The notes under the pieces are model-generated. The model searched no databases and had not been told where the DNA came from. It was given only the letters and a program-made list of their open reading frames with translations. The position numbers and the translations under genes were made by a program. Shown here piece by piece: positions 16,132 through 26,490 of a DNA stretch of 64,000 nt. The stretch covers positions 377,355-441,354 of the forward strand of contig CAJNDT010006007.1 of the NCBI GenBank assembly GCA_905221615.1, written 5' to 3'. Each line of letters starts with the position of its first letter. The stretch's first letter is position 1. Source of the DNA: Symbiodinium sp. CCMP2592. Lineage: Eukaryota > Sar > Dinophyceae > Suessiales > Symbiodiniaceae.

Positions 16132-18987
16132 ATGTCCGGTGCCGGCGCCTGTCCAAAGAGCCTGGTGGAAGCCTATGGCAGGGATGTTGCGACATCGATG
16201 GACAAGACCGCGGAGCGACGAAAAGGCACCAAGAAATCGAAGCACAGTCCTTGAGAGGCAAAGTATAATCCTTTTTCCTTTTCCTTCCCTTCATCATCAT
16301 AGGAATGCGTCACCGGATTTTGTTGATTGTCCTTGTCGCCGGCACTGAGGAGTATCGGACGAGGAGCATCTCATCTCAATGCTCGAACGCTTGTCCTTGG
16401 AGCTGAGCACGTCGCGAGGGACGCACAGCGGTCGTTGCCCATTCTGCAACTGCTGCAAGAAGTACGTGGCTCGGCAGCGGTCAAAGTCCAAGGATAAGGT
16501 CGGCTCGAAGGGTCGCTCCAAATCTTGTGGCGGGCTCGTCGACCGAGAACGCGCAGAGCTTCCTGTCGATCATCGACCCAAAATGCGCGACCCGGAGCCT
16601 CTCCCAAGCAAAGTGCCAAAGCCGGGCAAAGAGAAACGGTCGGGGGCAGACGGTCAGAAGCCACAGGGCAGACCCCGACTTCGGCGCAGAGGGCTCGGTG
16701 GTCTTGAAGATCCTTCGGTCGCACCGAGTTGGGCGAGTGTTTAGCTGCCATTGTCACAAAGGATGGAACATCTCGTGCCTGGATATGCATGGTGACTCAG
16801 GGTCTCACGTGACAGGGCACAGTGTGACCAAGGACAAGACTCCAAGCCCGCGACCCCCTCGTGCAAGAAGTGCCGGACGAGCTCCGATGATCAACACTGC
16901 GCCACAGCTAAGTGTGGAGGCACGGTCCAGGACATTCGTCAGCTGTTCTGATTCTCCTAAAGCTTGTTCATCATGGAGCCTTTGGGTAGACATGCGCTCT
17001 CGAGTCATTTGTGTGTGTGTGTCACATAAAAAGAACAGCTTCGAGCAGGAGAAGGGCCACCTCAGCTAGCAGACTCTCCGCCCAGAGGCCAGGCCCTGTG
17101 CTAGTTCTTACGAGTTTCGTGACCCGTCATGCCTTGCAGGGCGCCGGTCCGGGCATCATCAGAGAGTCGATTGCGTGGTCCATCTGCGGCAGAGGGCGTG
17201 GCTGACAGTGTAAGAGGTTCTAAAGGACGGAGAGCTCCACGAAATTTGCTCGCGGAGCTGTACCGTCCCAATCAAGACACTCACGAGATGCAGAGACGGC
17301 GGGGTGTGATTGCTCAGCAAGAGCCTTCTACTTTGCCAGACTCAGCCGCGAGGGCTCCCAGGTTCGGTTACCAGGAAGCTGCACCATTCTGGGAGCCAGT
17401 GACTGCTGAGCCCACAACTCAGGGTGCTGCAAGGTTCAACGGAGGCTTTGCACCACCTCCACGGATTCATGTTCCGACACTGCAGACGGCCGGCAATCGT
17501 TCACCAGCCAGGGTGCACCAGGCACATCTGCCTCTCACAGCCATACTACACCAAATTCTCAAAGAACTATCTAGCGGATGTTTGCAGGCATGTCGTAGCT
17601 GCAATCGTTTCACGTCTGCCCGTCTTGTCGCTGTGCACAGGACTTGGACACGCATCTTCAGCCGGAGAGACGAAGCTTTGAGGGTGCTTCGCCTGGGGAG
17701 ATCATATATGGTCCCAGTGAAAGCCCAGGCCCACTAAACAAATCTCCAAACCTTTTCCTCCAGCCGCCTCTGGACTCTAGCCCCATGCTCGTCTCTTGGG
17801 ATGCAGGCCAGCTGGACCCAAATTGCCGCGGCTGCGGAAGCTCCTACACAGAGGACTCCATCTTCTGCCGCCATTGTGGCAGCAAGCGGGCACAGACTCG
17901 GACTGGGCACTTGGAGGTCCTTCGGCTGCAAATTCCTCAAAGCTTCCTAATGTCTTTTTCACAGGCTTCACCAAGAAAGCTGCTGCACCCCCCCCTGAAG
18001 CAGTCGAGTGCATTTTCCATCCATTTCCGACCTGACCAGTCTCGGCAGGCCGAACCGACAACAAGAAGCCGAGTCCCCAATCTGTACACGAACCGGTCCA
18101 GGGTCGGGTCCTGTGTCTGCTCCACTTATGGACGGCGCACAGGATTTCATGTGCAGAATACGGTCTTGCGCACCGGGCTACCAAGCTCCAAATGGATCGC
18201 AACCGGAACTGCAACCTGAATACAAGACCCACGATGGCCTGTGCATTCCGCAAATCCAAACAACCAACCGTGCGAGCAGTTCTTTCTCAGCATCTGTCCA
18301 GCCTGCAATCTACTCGTACGAAGATATGCGGCCCGGCTTGCTGCATACACCACTCGTTTTGCTTTTCTTGAGGTAGCCCGGGTGCTTGCCCAGGCGTCAT
18401 CTCCGAAGGCGGATGATCTGGACCTGGACAACGCAACCCGACAGCTGGAGCAGTTGGTGGAGGACTTTCTCTCTGTGCTAGCAACGACTGTCACCCGATA
18501 ATTCTTGGGGGAGTGGCAGACTCGATACGCACAGCCCCGAGCAACCACCAGACGAGGAGTGAGCATGTAAGCATGCCTATGAAATCGCACAGGTTACGAA
18601 GACCTTGAAGCACTACCTTCACCGAAAAAACTGGTATGCCGCGACACTCATATTAATTTCCACGTACTTTCCACCGGAGCGACCCCTAGCATTCTTGCTA
18701 ATTCAAACAGATCTCCAACGTTCACGAGCCTATGCTCCCCGGCTGCCCGCAAGGAGACACATCGGGCCCTGCGAGCGGGCACCCACCAACAGGATGCATC
18801 GCTGAGCGAGGGCTCCCAGGCCACATGCCCAGCGCTACAGTAGCTTCATGATGCTCTTCCTGGTATGTTCTGTGCTCAGGCAGCCCCTTCCTTGGATGCG
18901 GTGGACCGGGCATTGGAAGAGCTTCAGAGAGGTCTTCTCGAGATCGACACTGTGTTGGCGAAGCCCATCCCTGAAGCCAGCCCTTGA
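16132..18987 (+). CDS. Zinc-ribbon protein with long disordered linker, multi-exon
   Basis: Exon 1 (16132-16246) starts MSGAGACPKSLVEAYGRDVA and joins by a GT-AG intron to an exon at 16350 (EEHLISMLERLSLELSTS, then CPFCNCC). A Pro/Ala/Ser-rich open segment follows (about 17142-17510). Another exon at 17641 carries GPSESPGPLNKSP, PMLVSWDAGQLDP and then the zinc ribbon at 17824-17886, read as C-x2-C-G-x9-C-x2-C-G-S-K-R. Further exons include 18373 to about 18468 (DLDLDNATRQLEQLVEDFLS) and the last one, 18880-18987 (LDAVDRALEELQRGLLEIDT, stop TGA). The two final exons encode similar short helices. A CxxCG...FCRxCG ribbon is, as I recall, common in dinoflagellate proteins of unknown role; it could bind nucleic acid or protein. 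Some middle exons are uncertain, since 16.5-17.1 kb is open in two phases. Confidence 0.65.
17824..17886 (+). other. CxxC-x10-CxxC zinc-ribbon motif
   Basis: Reads CRGCGSSYTEDSIFCRHCG followed by SKR. The two CxxC knuckles spaced by ten residues fit a small treble-clef or zinc-ribbon metal site. Confidence 0.8.
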
Positions 18988-20001
18988 AAGCACAGGCATC
19001 TAAGGCCTTGCCAAGGCGACATCACCTGGTGTCCATTCTTTTTTTGGTCGCTTGCCAGTGTGTTGGCATTCATCCAAGCTTTGATTCAATCTTTCAGGGT
19101 TCCAGGGTTCTGAGCAAGTGGCCAACGGCCGACGGTCAGTGAAATGAATGGTAGCGGCTCGCCTCTCTGTCAAGGATTTAAGAGCGTCTTATGTAATCTC
19201 GTTGCCATTATGTTGCTGCACATACCGTGCCGCTATGGTGCTCAATTAACTTGCAACCTTTTGCGTGCGCATCCGAACGCGGAATTTTGACATCAGGCTA
19301 CCCGCCATGTTTGCAATCGAGAACTCACCAGACTTTCTCCATTTACAATCACTGATTGCCAACGTGCGCGGAGGAGCAGGGAGGGCTCTTTCCCCGCCCC
19401 AGTTGCTGAATGTAGCATGGACTTGCCCACAAGAAGTTCAATTTGGCAGAGTCCTTTTGTTTAAGCCAACCGTACCAGTAGAGGCTTTCATGCCTCGTGG
19501 ACAGGACCGTAGCAGATTCGCTGAATAATCTAGGCGTCATTCACCATCAGTTTTTCAATTTACTCCTGCACTTGGTAGTGAATATGCGTCGGTGATCGGC
19601 TGCAGGCATGGTCCACCTGTACACGCAGTTACTCGTCTCACAAACCAGTGGGCGCCTTGTTGCGCAAGTTTGCCGGCAAGGCAATTTGCCAGCAAGGGTG
19701 TATTTATGGTTCTCATGAGCTAAAACAACTCTGGCGAGCATGTTCTTCCGAACGCATGGCTGGGAATGCTCTCGTCTTGCCGAATCCGAAGCAACAGCCC
19801 CATCTCAGGCGGTGGGTGGTGCTTGCCCGTGAATGCCAATGCTGCCAGCCGTTTCCGAAGCTCGTTCAGAAAGCATAGCCAATAAGTATGCCTCGGTCTC
19901 CATGGGTTGAGCCTCGAGCTATGAAGTGGTCGGCAGGGTTGAGACATGTCATATCGTATCGCAAAACGCAAAGCTAAGAGCGCTTTCACGGAAGATGACC
20001 C
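18988..20001. other. Spacer between zinc-ribbon gene and polymerase gene
   Basis: Short frames at 19265-19528 and 19648-19878 have no recognisable family. The sequence looks non-repetitive. The polymerase start codon at 20002 lies at the right end. Confidence 0.45.
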
Positions 20002-22855
20002 ATGGCCGCTTCCAAGCGCCCTCTTCGCAGATCTTACGTTCAAGATGCATCGGATGCATCTCCTTCCAAGGTGCTGCGCAAAAGCGACTGGGCACACGGC
20101 ATCTGCCTCTTCGTAGTTCCCCTAGGCTCCGCCACAACTTCCAGGCGCACGATATGGGAAAGGGAAGTTACAGCAGCTGGTGGCTGTCTGGCGAAGTCCC
20201 CGTCGTCGGCCACCCACCTAGTAATCACTCCAGAAGTCACTGCCGTTCGCCTTGGGGCATGGGCAAGCAAAACTATGCAAGGCAAGGGCGAAGGTGACAG
20301 CAAAGATCCTTTGTCTGTTCTACGTGCTTTTGCCGAGTCTCTGGAGTCAATCTGGGTTTACAGCGATTGGCTGGTCACTTGCCTGGCCAAGCAGAGTCGT
20401 GTCTCAGAAGAATCTTTCACCTGGTCCCGACATGCATCGGAGCATGGGGAACATGGTCACGATACGATTTCCGTTGTTCAGGAATGTAGCGTTGTAGATT
20501 CAACCCAGCCCACCGTGGGCAAGCCACTTGCGGGGCTTGGGTCTGCGCCTTTGCTGGCGCGAAGTCCGGCACCTACACAGAGGGAATCTGATTCGGAAGT
20601 TGAAGAGGTTCTTCCCAAACTTGGAGCCTTTGGCGGAGAGATGACTCCAAAGCGGGCCTACTTGATCCGCAACCGTGACAAGTTTGCGTGCCAGCGTGGT
20701 GGGGAGACTTCGCCTGAAAAAGGCGCGGCTGGCTCTCCACCGAAGCCCCGCAACGCCGAGCTCGTGGCCATGTTCGGCCGCCTGCAGCAGCATTACGAGT
20801 CATTGGGCGATGGATGGCGTGAAAGATCTTACCGACTGACAGCAAGCATTCTGCGCAGCCTGTCCTTCGAGGTGGGATCGGAAGCAGACCTTGATCGACC
20901 GGAGCTGAAGCGACTAGGCAGGAAGACACGCGACAAACTGAAAGAATTTCTTCAGACGGGAAGCATCGGAAGAGTGGAAGGCTTGCAGACGGACGAGGTC
21001 GCAAAGGCCTTAGGAGAATTGCAAGGTATCTGGGGTGTGGGTCTGACAACTGCGAGGAGGTGGCTTGGGTCTGGCTGCCGGACTATCTCCGATGTAAGGC
21101 AGCGCGTTCAGGACGGATCGCTTCGGCTGACTACCGACCAGACGCTCCCGGGCCGATGTTAGCAATCAGTTTGTATCGTTAATCATAGTGCGTAGTATTA
21201 ATAGTAATAGTCATAAACATAGTAGAAATAATGCGAACTACATGAATTTTTACACTGCGCCTGTTGGGAGCTAGGAGCCTTGAGCTCCGGCAGCATACTA
21301 CATCGTGTAGACTCTAAGGCTTCCAGCTTGCGGCATAGATGTCAGGGTATTCTGAGCCCTTGCAATGAAAAGCTGCTGTTAACAAAATTCTCGAAGCCGC
21401 GTGATTGGAAGGGATCCCTGTCCCTGTGCTTGTGACCAGGCCCAGAAATCCTGCCCACTTTTGCCAGTGCTGATCTACAATTCCAGGGCCTTTGCCTGTT
21501 TCAAAGGCATCAGGGTATCCTTCACCACTTGAGCCACACACGCATACGCACAACGAAGTTCCCAAGGTGCATGTCATCAGGCTGCCGGGGCCCTGCTCAG
21601 GTCCGCATCTTGCACAGGTACAGTGCCGATCTACAGGCACTCATAATGCATCCGGTTGACCCTGGCATATGGAATCGCTGTGGCACAGTAGTTAAAGCAA
21701 GGCCGCCCCTGTATTCGAGGAGTTACCTTGAGTAATTACCACCCTCCCAGGATCGGTCTGCACTTCTTTGAAGAGTTCTCCGAGCGCATTCCTCGGACAG
21801 AGGTGGAGGAAATCGTTGCAGTTGTTCAAGCAGCTGTCAGTCAGCGATTTGGTGGCCATATGCGCATGGAAGCTTGCGGATCTTTCCGGCGCGGGAAGAC
21901 AAGCTGTGGAGATGTTGATCTTCTGCTTTGTGCTCGGAGTGCTAGAGACGAGCTTTCCCTGGGCTCGATGCATGATATCTTGGCAGGTCTCGTGGCAGAT
22001 CTGCGAGGTCAGGGCTTCATTACCCACGATCTGAAAGGTGGAAATCCAAACCATGGCCGCCAAACCGGCAATGGCCAGGATGCTAACGAGGGCGAAGAGC
22101 TGCGAAGCTCTTCTGCTGCAACCTATTTTGGAGTTTGCCGGTTGCCTCGTGCCGGAAGCCTACACCGAAGAATTGACATCAAAGTGTATCCTGTGCTGGA
22201 ATTTCCGTTTGCCCTGCTGTCCTTCACAGGGTCTGGCCCCTTTAACCGGTCCATGAGATTATTTGCGCGAAGAGCGGGGTTCAGCTTGTCAGATCACAGT
22301 ATCTGCCGGGCAACACATGCTCGAGGAGCTGGTCGTGGTGAGCGTATTTGGACCGGACCTCCTATTGCAGCCGCTCGCTTCGCGTCAGAGGGCGATATTT
22401 TCGAGTTTCTTGGACTTGCATACCGAGAGCCGTGGCAGCGTGAGGTGGACGCCTCGTGGCTAGCCGAAACTGGCACTGATAAGACAGCAGGAAACGAGAC
22501 CATACATCAGTCTTCCCAAGTCTCACTGTCGCCCCCGACACCAGTCGAGGAGCGGGAACGTGCAAAGCAGGGCTTCTCAGCAGAGGTGCAAAGCCTCCTA
22601 GACTCGGATGAAGAACCTTTCTGCACCGAGGAAAACGCCTTCAGATGGCTCCTTCACGTGTTGACAAGCTACCTGAGGGCATGCGCATGTCTTTTTGTTA
22701 ACCACTCTGACAGAGCTTGCGATGCAGGAAATCTGGAACTCCCTGCTGGCCATGAAGATTTTCGACAGATTCGGCCTGTGGAGATCGATCGCCTTGCACC
22801 TACCATAGAAGCCATGTCAATTTATTGGACGAGTGACCATCGCTTGTCCAAGTAG
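20002..22855 (+). CDS. Family X DNA polymerase (Pol lambda/beta-like) with N-terminal BRCT
   Basis: Two exons, 20002-21143 and 21751-22855, join by a GC-AG intron so that ...LTTDQ-T-IGLHFFEEF reads through. Exon 1: BRCT at about residues 33-138 (ending IWVYSDWLVTCLAKQSRV), a Ser/Pro linker, the 8-kDa lyase domain at about 251-328 with GRKTRDKLKEFLQTGS (the last Lys of RKTRDK, residue 312, aligns with the lyase lysine), and the fingers hairpin QGIWGVGLTTARRWL. Exon 2: palm with GSFRRGK, catalytic GDVD and third Asp in RRIDIKVYP, then FTGSGPFNRSMR and thumb ending FLGLAYREPWQREV. This order matches DNA polymerase lambda, which fills gaps in base excision repair and end joining in the nucleus. 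Oddities: the sugar-contact pair is Ser-Phe instead of Tyr-Phe, and the frame runs about 130 codons beyond the usual C-terminus. Met at 20002 is the first ATG of the frame. Confidence 0.93.
21144..21750 (+). other. GC-AG intron of the polymerase X gene
   Basis: The donor is GCTCCC after GACCAGAC and the acceptor is CCTCCCAG before GATCGG. Joining keeps phase and restores the conserved IGLxxFxEF motif, which supports the exact borders. Confidence 0.85.
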
Positions 22856-23680
22856 GATTCACAGAAAAAGCTTATTCATATCTCCAAGCTGCAACTGTGG
22901 AGATGCTTACCTACACGCCAGGCGTTTGCCCGCATGTGATCCCCGGTTGCATGTGCCCATGCAGCAACCGCAACCACATCTCATGTACTTCAAATTCCGG
23001 ACTGCCTCTCAACTCCCGCAATGGCTTCACATTGGGCCAGTCTCCCAAGAAGCTCTCGGAGGGAGCACCTCCAGCGCCAGTGACGCTGGAACCGGATCGT
23101 CTCGAGAAAGTGCCGCACAAAACTACACGTTGTTCGGCAGGTCAACGGTGGGAGCCAACCCTGGGATACAAGTGGATGCGCCATGTCGAAACTGAAAGTG
23201 CGGTTGGCAGGAGGTGCCGGAGTGGTTGCTGGGACAGGCGCTCTGAGCCTCCCAACCAACACAGATGCGCAGCTGGGCGGGTGGCAAAACAGATTCGGCT
23301 CAGAAGAAGGCTGGCTCGTGAGGGCAACTGTCGACCCTCCCCTTACTATCGTTGCAGTCTTGCTCTCCAGGAAGCCGCGTCCTTGTTGAGTGTGGTCTTT
23401 CGCAGCTGGACTTGCTAAACAGGGCAGCGTCTCGCGTGCATGCACCGAGCCGACACAACAGGGGTTTCAGCTCTGCACCTGTGATCAAGCTGCCGCTGAA
23501 GGCTGTCATGCTCAGCTTCGACGACACGGACATGCGAATTCTGGAAGCAGCTGTGTTCACAAAAGTCTGTGTGAATACAAGGTGGATCAAGGTGGGTTTG
23601 TACACGAGCATTACTTTGCATTATGTAGGCATGCATGATTCACGATCATGCGTTTATGAGTTAGGTTGTTCTCCGTGAAT
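22856..23680 (+). CDS. Possible downstream exons, unknown
   Basis: Open + frames of 120-170 codons overlap here. A piece near 23490-23590 (LPLKAVMLSFDDTDMRILEA) ends at AAG|GTGGG, a good GT donor. It may belong to the polymerase gene as late exons or to a new gene. No domain is recognised. Confidence 0.25.
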
Positions 23681-24004
23681 GTTTGCTTGTGTTGCGGGTG
23701 TATTCGGGGGTATGCTTTAACGGCATAGGCACACTTGTGTAGAAATATCTGTGCTCCATATGTATGTATATATATATATACTAATATGTGTGCGTGTGTT
23801 TAAATATGTACACAGATCAACGGTGATAAGCGCACGTGTGTAGAATGACTTTGTGACGAGGAGTAATCTACTCAAGTTGATCGAGCATACATTGTATTAC
23901 GATAGTGCGTTATGTGATGGTATCACGCTGTGGTCCCATGTTCACGACCCACTCGTGCATGGATTTCCGTGCTTGGCCTCAAGCTACAGACAGCATGTCA
24001 CTGC

Positions 24005-24028
24005 CACACACACACACACACACACACA
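24005..24028. repeat. (CA)12 microsatellite
   Basis: Uninterrupted CA dinucleotides in an otherwise unannotated spacer. Confidence 0.95.
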
Positions 24029-26015
24029 TTCGTGTCAAAACCACTCCTGTACCCATTTCGCCGAGGTGCAGCTAGCATGTCCATGCCACACAGATTTTCG
24101 TGTCAAAAGACTTGTTTATATACAAGATGTGGAGCTTGCAACAGGCACATCAGTTCTGCACACATAGTTCACAGCATGCTCATGAACCAACATGCCAACA
24201 CGTGAACACAACACTACACTAAGCAGTGGCATCCTGACAATCTCGATAAAGCGGTAGCTCGAGGCCGTAGAGGCAAGCTTACAAAGGATTATGCCATCGT
24301 GCAGAAAATACCATGTGACAACGCCGATTTTTAGAGATGCGGAGTCAGTCATCACAAACTAGAGAGGGCGAAACTAATGCATCACTTCGGTGATGCCACA
24401 AAGCTAAAAGGGGGTGCGAGATACGACTTTGAAGAAATTAATACAGCATAGAAACAGTTTAATGCATGCATACTGCTACGGCAAACCAGAACGTATCAAT
24501 AAGACGATGAAAACTTGTTCACAGGAACGTCGTGCTTTCATAAGCTCATAACCCACACACGGAAGAAGTATGATGTTCTCGCCGGCTTCTAGCATTGAGG
24601 TGGAACGGTTGCGGTGGTTTGCTATCATGATTTAGTATTGTTGGTTCCGCCTTACTGCACGCGCTTGCAGTGGTGCAGATTCCCGACTCATGCAGGCTGC
24701 GAACCTGCGGCTTAAAGCAACAACCTATACACTGATGCCCCGGAATCTGCTTTCACAGATGCCGTGCAGGATCACAGCATCCATCGGCCGTCATATTTGT
24801 AGTCTCGCACACCAGGACTTCCAAAGGTTGGTGCTCAACGAGAAAGCCACAGCTGGAAAGCAGCTTGCCGCAAAATGGTTCACCTGGTATTTCAGGACAG
24901 CCAGCCAACAATGGAGTAGATGGAGTCACAGCGCTTGAACGGTACGGCAGAATCAGAGATCAACAGAAGAAATGGGATAAGGGCAGACGCTGTAGCATTG
25001 TAGCGTGATAGAGACGGTTGCAGGATGCTATGCCAGTGCTGACGATTCCACGGATTCCACGAAGGGTTGATGATCCGTTTATGTCCGCAATATGTCACTG
25101 GTTCCTAGGCGAAATGAGCCGCAGCACTATTACGGTTTGTGGCCATCTCAATGAACCCGTTTCCTGCATGCTTTCATTGGTAAAACTTCGATGTGTAACA
25201 TCGTGTTCATCACCATTTTGATCAGAATCTCATCCTCGGGAGTCTTGGGCTTCGGACCTAGGATCTATGGTCTGCGGCTTTCTTCCTGTCATGACACAGC
25301 TAGTCATTCCTGAGCTGCACGTAGCTCGCAGGTTGTTGGAGTCGGCCGATGCCGCCGAAAAAGGTGGTGCGGAAAACGCCGTCCGTCCCTGAGAGATTCC
25401 GACGACTCGCGCAACGGGAGGCAACAGAGACATGGAGGGAGAGCTGCTAAAACTGCACGACATGTGCGCGGGAGCGGTCTTGAACCTTTGATTGCCCGCG
25501 GCCCTTGTAAGCCGACTGGGCGTGGCAGTTGTGCAGAGCGCTCCATTCAACATTCCACAGTCCATGTCGTGCGTTGTGACATGCCGCGGAACATGAGAAG
25601 AGCTTGACTCCGAGGGGCAGTCACCGAGGCCAGCAAATCCAGCAGTGGGTATGAGAGCAGTGACGACGAGCATCGTCGTTGGTGCATGGCGTGACAAAGT
25701 CAGAAGGCATTCTACATCCGCGTGTCCGGATGATGTTTTAGCATAAGAAATGTCCATGCGTTTCATGTCTTTTTGAGCATGCCTTGCTCTTCTTGAAGCT
25801 TCCAGCCACTTGGGGGCCAAAGCTGCTCCAAAGTTGAAGTGCACCGACGTCCGCCATGATTGACTTTCTGGTGGTCGGTTTGCTGGCTGAGCAGTTTGCT
25901 CGACAGCTGCTAATGCAAATTGTGCCAGATCGTGGCATGTTGAGCAATGATAGGCCCCAATGATTCCGTGAGAGCATGTTGAATCGTAGCATACTGATGG
26001 ACAGCCTGGCAATGA

Positions 26016-26036
26016 GGGGGGGGGGGGCGGGGCGGG
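26016..26036 (+). repeat. G12 homopolymer with following G-runs
   Basis: Twelve G, then C, GGGG, C, GGG. A possible quadruplex-forming or replication-slippage site. Confidence 0.85.
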
Positions 26037-26490
26037 CAAAAAATCCGAAGCTTGCCATCCAGCCTTCGCTCGAAGACAGCAGAGTTGCAAACTAGCACAG
26101 TGCAATAGATGCATGTTGGGTATACAGTTTACAGCATTTTGTAGCAGAGCTGGAGTGCTAAAGCCAGGTCCACGTTGTTCAAGCAACAAACTTCACAAAC
26201 CATCACTCGTGGTTCGTCGCATCCGACAACAGCAACCAGCCTATGCGCCAGTGTTCATCGTTTGAGTGCTTGAGCCGCCATGCCGCCGGATCCGGCAAAA
26301 AAACTTGCCGATTTGGTCCAGCAAGCTGGCAGACTGCACAGTTTGCCTGAACACAGCCGGGCAGAACACGAACGGGAGTTGCCTCGCTCTCAGGGTGTGC
26401 TGCTGCATGCCTCGGTTGGTTGAGATTGTTCACAATTACGCAGTAAAGGTTGGATCTTGCTCGCAAGTTCGCGCTAATGTGTGCGGCACC

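Larger units (their letters stand above)
23681..26260. other. Spacer with microsatellites and an antisense open frame
   Basis: Contains a TA tract (about 23762-23785) and a (CA)12 tract (24005-24028). A 319-codon minus-strand frame covers 25230-26189, but it includes a G12 tract read as proline and resembles no family. Given that every supported gene is on +, it is treated as unproven. A + frame at 24690-24938 is likewise unrecognised. Confidence 0.4.

Noticed and set aside
23997-24028. CRISPR-like or satellite array
   Set aside because: It is a plain CA dinucleotide microsatellite; there are no spaced repeats, and the host is eukaryotic.
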